Shown in pieces: positions 1 to 6,700 of a stretch of 59,208 nt of DNA. The notes beneath the pieces were generated by a model. That model worked only from the letters and a program-made list of their open reading frames with translations. It had not been told where the DNA came from and did not search any database. Both the position numbers and the translations under genes were made by a program. Origin of the DNA: JBAXGW01 sp037139195 (lineage in GTDB: Bacteria; Bacteroidota; Bacteroidia; Bacteroidales; JAHJDW01); contig JBAXGW010000023.1 in NCBI GenBank assembly GCA_037139195.1, positions 1-59,208 of the forward strand. The letters are read 5' to 3'. Numbering within the stretch: the first letter of the stretch is position 1; each line of letters opens with the position of its first letter.

Positions 1-21
1 TCCCCTAAAGATAGGCATTTT

Positions 22-441
22 TTAAGATGAGCTAAGGGGATACCCAGTTAAAATTTTATGGTCTTTTGTTTTAGCAATGTTTAGCAACAAATCGGCAACG
101 ATTCCCACAAAAAGATATTCGGCAAAAATAAAGGGATTAGCAAAACCAAGTATTCCCATTCCTAAAACAGCTGAAGATCCTGTTGCAAAAGCTAATCCAG
201 AAAACCGAGTATTTAAAGTCATAGATGAACCAACCAGCATAGCCATATAAAGTAATCCTTGATGACCTGGTATTCCTAGGTGTAAACGCAGACGAGCGTG
301 TACAAGCATAGCTACTGCGCCAATTACAAAAAGCAAAAAGTATCTAACTGCTACATTAGAAATGCTAAGAGGAAATAGACCTGATGACGTCTTTTGTGAT
401 ATTTGTCCATTCATATTCAATATTGTTTGAAGATTCAACAT
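22..441 (-). CDS. Hydrophobic membrane protein, probably frameshifted at its 3' end
   Basis: A 139-residue protein with about four hydrophobic segments and conserved-looking HARLRLHLGIPGHQG and FANPFIFAEYLF stretches. I do not recognise a named family; the shape is that of a small integral membrane protein or a transporter substrate-binding subunit. It overlaps the end of the upstream TiaS-like gene by 77 bp; the internal ATG at 414 (MNGQISQ) would cut the overlap to 50 bp. The frame stops at 22 (TGYPLSSS-stop), but skipping one base near 43-45 gives TGIPLAHLKKCLSLG, open to the window edge, which looks more protein-like. The true product may therefore be longer and the stop may reflect a frameshift or sequencing error. 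Its position suggests a link to the molybdenum/tungsten cluster, but that is inference. Confidence 0.5.
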   Translation of the reverse strand: MLNLQTILNMNGQISQKTSSGLFPLSISNVAVRYFLLFVIGAVAMLVHARLRLHLGIPGHQGLLYMAMLVGSSMTLNTRFSGLAFATGSSAVLGMGILGFANPFIFAEYLFVGIVADLLLNIAKTKDHKILTGYPLSSS

Positions 442-1099
442 AAAGTACTTTTTTACTGCCTTTTAATACAGGTCGCCACCATTCTTCTAGCCAAATAGAT
501 CCGCTAGAAATTTCTTTGCCCGAAGATAGTTCAACAATGCAGTCAATGTCAGCATTTTTCAATAAAACTTCAATAGAAAATGAGCCCTTCAATTCTCGCA
601 TTCCTTTAACATAAAGGAATCTGCCATCTTCACCTCTTCTGCGAAGTCCGACAGCCGCAAGCGAACCAATTATTCCGCCTTTGGTTCCAGTATAGCCTTC
701 AAGAAATACTGAATGTTTAGCAGCAATTTTTCTAGCTTCATCCATATTCAGTATTTCTTTTTTAGCTCTTTCGCCCCATACTTGGTTTTCTTCCGAAACC
801 GAGTCAAAGGGAACTATACATAAACCAGCATCTGAGCCTTCAGCGCTGTTTTCAATTAAGTATGCTTCACATATTTTTCTTAAAAAATCTATATCTAACT
901 CCGATTCAATACAAATACAAGCTGAGCTATTGTGTGAAGTATAAGGTATTCTTGGGTCAAAAAGTAATTGGTGTCTGGTAACATCGCAATATATAGTTTT
1001 TTCTAAATTGCCAAGTTGTGAACCCAATTCTCTAGCACGAAAACCAGTACCTCTGCTTTCAGCATTGTCAGTATCATCGATAGCTATTAGAATTTTCAT
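365..1099 (-). CDS. TiaS-like (tRNA-Ile2 agmatinylcytidine synthetase N-terminal type) protein
   Basis: This 244-residue protein begins MKILIAIDDTDNAESRGTG, the IDDTD signature of the archaeal TiaS kinase-like domain. A second block, DPRIPYTSHNSSACI, matches the RNP-like region that follows it in that family. It is much shorter than archaeal TiaS (about 420 residues) and lacks the C-terminal OB-fold and zinc ribbon. Bacteria modify tRNA-Ile2 with TilS (lysidine), so a true TiaS role is unlikely. The gene starts on a 4-bp ATGA overlap with the stop of the secreted protein at 1096-1923, so the two are translationally coupled. Its neighbours are ThiS/ThiF-like and AOR genes, so a role linked to cofactor or metal handling is possible but unproven. 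Confidence 0.65.
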   Translation of the reverse strand: MKILIAIDDTDNAESRGTGFRARELGSQLGNLEKTIYCDVTRHQLLFDPRIPYTSHNSSACICIESELDIDFLRKICEAYLIENSAEGSDAGLCIVPFDSVSEENQVWGERAKKEILNMDEARKIAAKHSVFLEGYTGTKGGIIGSLAAVGLRRRGEDGRFLYVKGMRELKGSFSIEVLLKNADIDCIVELSSGKEISSGSIWLEEWWRPVLKGSKKVLYVESSNNIEYEWTNITKDVIRSISS

Positions 1100-1923
1100 T
1101 TAACAAATTTATAAAAATAATTCTGAGTTCCAACAATATTAATAAAGTAAATACCATTGTTTAAAATGCTTATATCTATTTGCTTAGAATCAGTTAGCCC
1201 TTTATTTAGAATTCTTCCGTTAATATCAAAAATTGTGAATGAAACTTGTTTTTCATTCACTTTTAAATACAGCGTATTTTCGAAAGAATAAATATCATTT
1301 TCAATAGATTTGTTAGTAGTTGTAGTAGTTATAGCTGAACCTTTAACAAAAATATCATCAATTTTAGAAGTAGCACCAGATTGAACGGTAGAGTTATCAG
1401 TAGCAAGATTACTTGTCATTATCCAACGCACATAAACCATAGAATCGATATTTGCACATTCAGTAGGAAGAGAAACATTCGCCAGCGCTCCCGACCAGTC
1501 ATTTGCTAAAGTTATAGCAGTAGCGCCAGTAATATCAGTCCAAGTACCAAGAATGCCAATTCTATATTGGGCTTTAAAGTTTTTTGGTCCTTTTGGATTG
1601 TTTCCAGCGCGTTGTTTTGAAGATAAAGTTAGGTTTTCAAACCCTTTAGTGTATACTTTAATCATCCAGTATTTTGCATCTGACCCTGCATCCCAATTCA
1701 TTGCAGTAGCAGCACTATCAGGAAAACTTGCAACACCTTGAGTCATGTAAACAGATGCTGGAGCTCCACCGTCGTTCATAACATAAATAGAGTCAAGCTT
1801 GTTAGTATCTGTTCCAAAATTGGCATGTTTATTTATTCCAAAATTGAACCCTACAAGTGTGTCTTGAGCATTGATTGTTAGGCTTATAAAAGCAAATAAG
1901 AAAATTGGTAAAAGTTTTTTCAT
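1096..1923 (-). CDS. Small T9SS-secreted protein
   Basis: A 275-residue protein with an N-terminal signal peptide (MKKLLPIFLFAFISLTINAQ, cleavage expected after the AQ) and a C-terminal type A T9SS sorting domain (ISILNNGIYFINIVG, ending YFYKFVK). The middle is a beta-rich region typical of jelly-roll folds of secreted Bacteroidota proteins (KYWMIKVYTKGFENLTLSSKQ); no catalytic motif is visible. It is predicted to cross the outer membrane through the type IX system and stay surface-anchored or be released. Its stop overlaps the start of the TiaS-like gene by 4 bp, an unexpected operon pairing of an extracellular with a cytoplasmic protein. Start: ATG directly before the signal peptide. Confidence 0.8.
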   Translation of the reverse strand: MKKLLPIFLFAFISLTINAQDTLVGFNFGINKHANFGTDTNKLDSIYVMNDGGAPASVYMTQGVASFPDSAATAMNWDAGSDAKYWMIKVYTKGFENLTLSSKQRAGNNPKGPKNFKAQYRIGILGTWTDITGATAITLANDWSGALANVSLPTECANIDSMVYVRWIMTSNLATDNSTVQSGATSKIDDIFVKGSAITTTTTNKSIENDIYSFENTLYLKVNEKQVSFTIFDINGRILNKGLTDSKQIDISILNNGIYFINIVGTQNYFYKFVK

Positions 1924-2029
1924 AGTCTATATGTTTAAAATTGCGAGTCGCAAAATTAAATAAAGTATTTAATATTTTCATTATAAGCGACATGCAATTT
2001 ATTGCATAACGAATTTTATCAAAAATCAA

Positions 2030-2938
2030 TTAATGTTCAAGCTTCAAAACCAACTTGCTCTTTTTAATTTTCACAACTGAACATCTAACAGTTTCTCCAA
2101 CTTGAAAATTCTCATAATATTGCTCTTCAACTTCAGAGCGACATTCAATGCCAAAAATATCGGAAAATACTAGGAAATAAGATTTTTCGTGAAAATAGGT
2201 GTCAACAATTTCTTTAAATTCAATCTTAAAATCGTAAATAGAGCCAATTTCGTAATACGGATTCTTCGGTTCTACAACATAATCAAATTGGGAACGAATT
2301 TTTGTAATCCTACAACTAATCATATTGCCAATTGAGTATTTGTAGTTTGCATAGTATTTCTTTTTAAGTAGGAATTCATTATTTTGATTATCTACTATAA
2401 CATAAAATTCTTCCTTCTCTGTGTTTGTAATCACTCTATCAATAATAGATTCGAACCAATCACCTTCTTTGAGCCCTGTTATTCTTTGTTTTGCATCTTT
2501 TACTGAAAGCATCAGTTTGCCTTTTTTAATGTTTTCAACAATGCATTCTATTTTATCTGAGTATGATTGGAAATTTGTATCAGGCAAAATAATTTCTTGA
2601 TTGAAAATATCTGAAACAACTATAATTTGCTCTTCTTTGTTTAGTGAATTTAGAATTATTTTTTTCGCAATGAAATTAAACGAATAGGATTCGCCTTCTT
2701 TGTAAATAGGATGTTCGGGCTCGAGAAAAATTCTGCCGCTGCAATTAATTTTATCAATTCGGCAATTGATATATTGCTCTGGCTTTATTTGATAGTGTTT
2801 ATAGTAATCTTGCCTCAATAAATGCTTATACCCATTTGGATCTTCAAGAACGAACATGCTTTCTCCATCAGGAAAATCAATTTCCTTCAATACTTTAAAC
2901 GGATACCATTCGTGTTCTATTAAGAGATTTCCAAGCAT
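2030..2938 (-). CDS. OB/S1-like repeat protein of unknown function
   Basis: A 302-residue cytoplasmic protein without signal peptide or membrane segment. It contains duplicated modules: W(Y/F)...V......EDPNG.KHLL..YY.HY, then (N/S)CRI.KI, then EP(E/K)(H/N)P.Y..G..Y.F, seen around residues 10-90 and 165-245, with shorter related units between and after. The spacing of beta-strand-like segments resembles tandem OB or S1 folds, so nucleic-acid binding is plausible. I cannot name the family with certainty. It lies between the TiaS-like/secreted pair and thiS on the same strand, with a 138-bp gap on the thiS side, so it may be a separate unit. Confidence 0.5.
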   Translation of the reverse strand: MLGNLLIEHEWYPFKVLKEIDFPDGESMFVLEDPNGYKHLLRQDYYKHYQIKPEQYINCRIDKINCSGRIFLEPEHPIYKEGESYSFNFIAKKIILNSLNKEEQIIVVSDIFNQEIILPDTNFQSYSDKIECIVENIKKGKLMLSVKDAKQRITGLKEGDWFESIIDRVITNTEKEEFYVIVDNQNNEFLLKKKYYANYKYSIGNMISCRITKIRSQFDYVVEPKNPYYEIGSIYDFKIEFKEIVDTYFHEKSYFLVFSDIFGIECRSEVEEQYYENFQVGETVRCSVVKIKKSKLVLKLEH

Positions 2939-3076
2939 TTATTTTTCATTTAAAAACGTATGAAAGGGCTTAAAACTGATTAATTTGAGTTTGTCCATTG
3001 AGTCGAAGAATTTTTCAGTGGTTCTTTAAAAAGTTAGACACGAAGAAAGTGATGCTATCTGACTTTATTGACAGGA

Positions 3077-3280
3077 TTATCCTCCATGAAAAATGTGAAT
3101 AATCTCTAAATTATCTCCGTCATTTATCACAATCTTTCCCCATTCTTCATCCAAAATTAAAGTGCCATTTATCTTAATTATCAAATCATTAAAAGTATAA
3201 TTCTTGGCTTTCATAATTTCAGAAATCGTCATTTTTTCTGCCTCGTAAACTTCTTTATTATGGTTCAAAATAATATTCAT
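3077..3280 (-). CDS. ThiS/MoaD-like sulfur carrier protein
   Basis: A 67-residue beta-grasp protein ending HIFHGG. The C-terminal Gly-Gly is the adenylation and thiocarboxylation site of the ThiS/MoaD family. The length and motifs (NGTLILDEEWGKIVINDGDNLEIIHIFHGG) fit ThiS. It lies 7 bp downstream of a ThiF-like gene on the same strand, the expected activating enzyme. No thiazole synthase (ThiG) or ThiH is in the window, whereas an AOR-type molybdo/tungstoenzyme is divergently adjacent. It may therefore supply sulfur for the metallopterin dithiolene instead of thiamine. That assignment is inferred from context. Confidence 0.85.
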   Translation of the reverse strand: MNIILNHNKEVYEAEKMTISEIMKAKNYTFNDLIIKINGTLILDEEWGKIVINDGDNLEIIHIFHGG

Positions 3281-3287
3281 AACTTAT

Positions 3288-3878
3288 TTATATTAAGTCT
3301 TTTAAAAGTATATTTAATATTTCATTTGCCATCATATTCGAAACCATTCCTACTCTAGGAGCTAGCGGAGGGTTTTCTTCCGAAACGGCTGATTCCATAT
3401 CTCCACAAATAATTAGTTTGTCAAAATAGTTCGGTTTTATTATTTCACTTTTGCCCCAACCAGCCATTCCATTTCCTGAAATAATATATTTTTCTGGAAA
3501 ATTGCTAAGTACGGTTTTAATAATCATAGTTTTCATTTCTGCTCTATCAAATGCTTCAACTATAACGTCACATTCGGAATATATATCGATAATATCTTGC
3601 GAATCTAATTTTTTTATATGTTCTTCTATATTGATGTTTGGATTAATTCGTAAAATATTTTCTTTAAGCATGGTTGCTTTAGGCTTTCCAATCTGATCAT
3701 AAAAAAAATATTGTCTATTTAAATTAGATTCTTCTATCGAATCGAAATCAGCAATTATTAAGTTTCCAACTCCAACTCTAGCTAGAGCAACAGCGCAATT
3801 AGAACCCAAACCTCCGCAGCCTGCAATTCCAATTTTTTTCGTTGATAAATATTTTTTTATCGATGCAAAATTTGTCAT
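3288..3878 (-). CDS. ThiF/MoeB-family sulfur carrier adenylyltransferase
   Basis: A 196-residue E1-like enzyme. It has the nucleotide-binding loop IGIAGCGGLGSN (about residues 17-28), the acidic turn ADFDSIEESNLNRQ that holds the Asp and Arg used for ATP, and KPKA. It should adenylate the C-terminal glycine of the ThiS-like protein encoded 7 bp downstream. It is short for MoeB (about 250 residues), lacks the zinc-binding CxxC pairs and a rhodanese domain, and matches the compact ThiF type seen beside AOR genes. I place the start at ATG 3878 (MTNFASIKK) because the longer frame begins with TTG, and a TAATTTTG promoter box at 3901-3908 leaves only a short leader. Confidence 0.85.
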   Translation of the reverse strand: MTNFASIKKYLSTKKIGIAGCGGLGSNCAVALARVGVGNLIIADFDSIEESNLNRQYFFYDQIGKPKATMLKENILRINPNINIEEHIKKLDSQDIIDIYSECDVIVEAFDRAEMKTMIIKTVLSNFPEKYIISGNGMAGWGKSEIIKPNYFDKLIICGDMESAVSEENPPLAPRVGMVSNMMANEILNILLKDLI

Positions 3879-3900
3879 AAAAAACAATTTTTTTCAAAAA

Positions 3901-3934
3901 CAAAATTAACAATTTTTTTGTTCTATACATCAAA
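3901..3934 (-). promoter_or_regulatory. Promoter for the thiF/thiS-like genes
   Basis: Read on the minus strand, TTTG (3934-3931), 22 bp, then TAATTTTG (3908-3901) match the Bacteroidota consensus TTTG/TAnnTTTG. Transcription would start near 3895, about 17 nt before the ThiF-like ATG at 3878. Confidence 0.6.
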
Positions 3935-3942
3935 CAAACATT

Positions 3943-3962
3943 ATTGTTAATCGAATAACAAT
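3943..3962. promoter_or_regulatory. Perfect 7-bp palindrome, candidate operator
   Basis: ATTGTTA-ATCGAA-TAACAAT is a perfect inverted repeat with a 6-bp spacer, centred between the divergent ThiF-like and AOR genes. It abuts the -33 side of the ThiF-like promoter, so a dimeric regulator bound here could control it. Confidence 0.45.
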
Positions 3963-3985
3963 GGAGGAATCATTTATAAATAAAG

Positions 3986-4009
3986 CGTTATGATAAATTA
4001 TGCATATCG
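3986..4009. promoter_or_regulatory. ModE-box-like operator upstream of AOR
   Basis: The 24-bp sequence CGTTAT-N11-CATATCG has the same length and end sequences as the Escherichia coli modA operator as I recall it (CGTTAT-N11-CATAACG), differing in one base of the right half. It lies 74 bp upstream of the AOR ATG, and a ModE-like HTH gene follows AOR directly, so regulation by that protein is a specific hypothesis. Confidence 0.5.
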
Positions 4010-4082
4010 AAAATCTTTATTTTGAAATATTTTTTTATATTTTTGTTAACTAATTATAAAGAAAAAATAATTGAACAATCTT

Positions 4083-6242
4083 ATGGATATAGCAGCATTA
4101 AAAAGCAAACAAACTCTTTTAAAAGAATGGACTTATCAACATACACCACTTGAAAGAGGTTATACTGACAAGATTCTTTATATCAATGTTGGTTCAAAAG
4201 AAGTTAAAGAAAAAAATGTTCCTAAAGAAATGAAGGAAAAATTCATAGGTGGTCGTGGCTACGGATTGCGCCTTCTTTGGGATGCAACCACACCAACCAC
4301 ACAATGGAACGATCCAGAAAATGAAATCATCATAGGTCAAGGACCGATTGGTGGAATTACTCAATATTCAGGAGCAGGAAAATCGCTTGTAGTATCAATT
4401 TCTCCAGAAACTGATTCTGTAATGGATTCAAATGTTGGTGGTTTCTTTGGTCCATTCTTGAAATTTTCAGGTTTCGACTCATTAGAACTTCAAGGCAAAT
4501 CGGATAATGATGTTATTGTTTTTATTGATGGTGTTAATCATAAAATTCAAATTTTTGATGATCCTGGTTTTTCTGCTGATTCTCATCTTTTAGGTGAAGA
4601 ATTAACTGAAGCTTTTGGTGATGGTGAAAAAGATTATAAAAATATTGGAATTGTTTCTGCTGGCGCATGTGCTGAGCATTCGCTAATTGGAATGCTTAAC
4701 TTTACGTTCTATGACAATAAACGTAAAAAAGTTCGTTTGAAGCAAGCTGGTCGTGGCGGTATTGGAACGGTATTCAGAGATAAAAAAATTAAAGCGCTTG
4801 TTTGTAAAATTCCTGGAGTGAAAGGGAATTTAAATAATGTTGCTAATATGGAGCCAATAATGGAGCGTGGTCGCAACTATACCAAAGAAATGGTAGAGTT
4901 GGACGACAAACAAAACCAAATGAAGAAAAAGGGCACAGCAAATATCGTTAACGTAATGAGCGATTATGATTTGTTGCCTACTCACAACTTCAAATACGGA
5001 ACACATAAAGATGCTTTGAAGATTCATAGCGATTTATTAAGAGATAAACATTTTACTTTAGGCATTAATGATGGTTGTTGGATTGGTTGCGCTATGCAAT
5101 GTGCCAAAGGCGTTGATGACTTCGAATTAAAAACGGGTCCTTACAAAGGAACTAAAGTAATTGTGGATGGACCAGAATACGAAACAGCAGCAGGATTAGG
5201 TTCTAATATAGGCATTTTTGATTATGATGCTATTATTGAAGCTAATTTCTATTGCGATACCTATGGAATTTGTACCATCACTTGGGGAACAATCGTTGCT
5301 TTCATTATGGAATGTTACGAAAATGGCATTCTTAACAAAGAAAGAACGGGTGGATTAGAGCTTAACTTTGGAAACGTTAACGATTCTCTTGAATTGATGC
5401 ACCAACTAGCACGTGGCGAAGGTTTTGGAATGGTTGCAGGTTTGGGAATACGCAAAATGAAAGCGTTGTTTGCTAAGCAATATGGTGCTGATGCTAATTT
5501 CCTTCAAGATATAGGAATGGAAAATAAAGGATTAGAGTATTCTCAATATGTTTCTAAAGAATCATTAGCACAACAAGGCGGTTATGCTATGACTAACAAA
5601 GGACCACAACACGATGAAGCTTGGTTAATCTTTATGGATCAGGTTAATAACCAAATTCCAACATTTGAAGATAAAGCAGATGCTTTACATTATTTTCCTA
5701 TGTTTAGAACATGGTTTGGCTTAATGGGACTTTGTAAAATTGTATGGAACGATGTTTCTCCAGCAAACAACAAATCACAACCAGAAGCGCACAAAATTCC
5801 AGAACACGTAGATAATTATGTTGAAGTATATAAAGGTGTAACTGGCGATTTAACTTTCGACAAACACGCTTTGGTTCGCATGTCGGAGAAAGTTTATAAT
5901 TTCCAACGCGTATTCAATATCCGCAGAGGATTTGGATTGCGTAAACATGATGCACAACCTTATCGTGCAGCTGGTCCAGTAACAGTGGAAGAATATTTAT
6001 CTAGAGAAGAGCGTTACGACAAGCAAATGAAAGAACTTATTGGCGTTGACCCAGTAGGAAAAACCGCTGAAGAAAAAGTTGCTATAACAAGAGCTTATCG
6101 CGAAGACCGCTACGAACAATTGCTTGATGCAGTTTACGCTCGCCGTGGTTGGACAAAAAATGGAGTTCCAACAATTGAACATCTAAAGGCAATTGGAATG
6201 GATTTGCCAGAATTAATAGAAGTGGTAAAACCGTTGCAATAA
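4083..6242 (+). CDS. Aldehyde:ferredoxin oxidoreductase family molybdo/tungstoenzyme
   Basis: A 719-residue cytoplasmic enzyme of the AOR family, expected to bind a bis-pterin tungsten or molybdenum cofactor and one [4Fe-4S] cluster and to couple a low-potential oxidation or reduction to ferredoxin. The N-terminal pterin domain runs from LYINVG through FIGGRGYGLRLLWD and GPIGG; later blocks are YETAAGLGSNIG and CDTYGICTITWG. Cluster cysteines appear at 332, 336, 340 and 551 (DGCWIGCAMQCAKG and MGLCK). The first spacing is C-x3-C-x3-C, whereas crystallised AORs have C-x2-C-x3-C. Start: ATG 4083 is preferred over a TTG at 4071. It diverges from thiF/thiS and is followed by a ModE-like gene. Substrate unknown. 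Confidence 0.9.
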   Translation: MDIAALKSKQTLLKEWTYQHTPLERGYTDKILYINVGSKEVKEKNVPKEMKEKFIGGRGYGLRLLWDATTPTTQWNDPENEIIIGQGPIGGITQYSGAGKSLVVSISPETDSVMDSNVGGFFGPFLKFSGFDSLELQGKSDNDVIVFIDGVNHKIQIFDDPGFSADSHLLGEELTEAFGDGEKDYKNIGIVSAGACAEHSLIGMLNFTFYDNKRKKVRLKQAGRGGIGTVFRDKKIKALVCKIPGVKGNLNNVANMEPIMERGRNYTKEMVELDDKQNQMKKKGTANIVNVMSDYDLLPTHNFKYGTHKDALKIHSDLLRDKHFTLGINDGCWIGCAMQCAKGVDDFELKTGPYKGTKVIVDGPEYETAAGLGSNIGIFDYDAIIEANFYCDTYGICTITWGTIVAFIMECYENGILNKERTGGLELNFGNVNDSLELMHQLARGEGFGMVAGLGIRKMKALFAKQYGADANFLQDIGMENKGLEYSQYVSKESLAQQGGYAMTNKGPQHDEAWLIFMDQVNNQIPTFEDKADALHYFPMFRTWFGLMGLCKIVWNDVSPANNKSQPEAHKIPEHVDNYVEVYKGVTGDLTFDKHALVRMSEKVYNFQRVFNIRRGFGLRKHDAQPYRAAGPVTVEEYLSREERYDKQMKELIGVDPVGKTAEEKVAITRAYREDRYEQLLDAVYARRGWTKNGVPTIEHLKAIGMDLPELIEVVKPLQ

Positions 6243-6250
6243 TAATATAG

Positions 6251-6280
6251 AGGCTGTCAGATTTTTTGACAGCCTTTTTT
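6251..6280 (+). terminator. Intrinsic terminator of AOR
   Basis: The 9-bp stem AGGCTGTCA / TGACAGCCT with a 7-nt loop is followed by TTTTT, 8 bp after the AOR stop and directly before the end of the convergent ModE-like gene. Confidence 0.85.
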
Positions 6281-6650
6281 AACTTTTCAAATTCTTTTTA
6301 AATATTTTAATAATATCGCTAACTGCTAACTGAAAGTCATTTTGCATATCTTCATAGAGAACAATAAAACGAACCCCTTCATCAGTTAATTTAGTGCTTC
6401 CGCCGTCAGCTCCGCCTCTGTGTTTATCAATCAATGAAAACCCAAGCATTTCCTCGCAAGCCTTTAAATCGCCCCATGCTTTTCTATAACTAATTTTTAA
6501 TTTCACTGATGCCATTTTTAACGAACCCTCTTCTTTTATAGTTTTTAGTAACAAAAACTTATCATCACCCAATATGCTAGTGCCATCTTCTGCATTAACC
6601 CAGATTTTATAATTAACATGGATATTTGAGTATTTTTTGAATTCAGACAT
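6279..6650 (-). CDS. ModE-like winged-helix regulator (no molybdate-binding domain)
   Basis: A 123-residue protein matching the N-terminal DNA-binding domain of ModE: GSLKMASVKLKISYRKAWGDL is the helix-turn-helix, followed by LGFSLIDKHRGGADGGSTKLTDEG, the wing with its Gly-rich turn. The C-terminal MOP domains that bind molybdate in Escherichia coli ModE are absent, so the protein may sense metal through a partner or not at all. It is convergent with AOR and shares the terminator region at 6251-6280. It is a natural candidate to act on the ModE-box-like site at 3986-4009. Confidence 0.85.
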   Translation of the reverse strand: MSEFKKYSNIHVNYKIWVNAEDGTSILGDDKFLLLKTIKEEGSLKMASVKLKISYRKAWGDLKACEEMLGFSLIDKHRGGADGGSTKLTDEGVRFIVLYEDMQNDFQLAVSDIIKIFKKNLKS

Positions 6651-6700
6651 ATATTTTAACTGAAAAATATCAATAAATAAATTTTAATTTGAAAATACTA

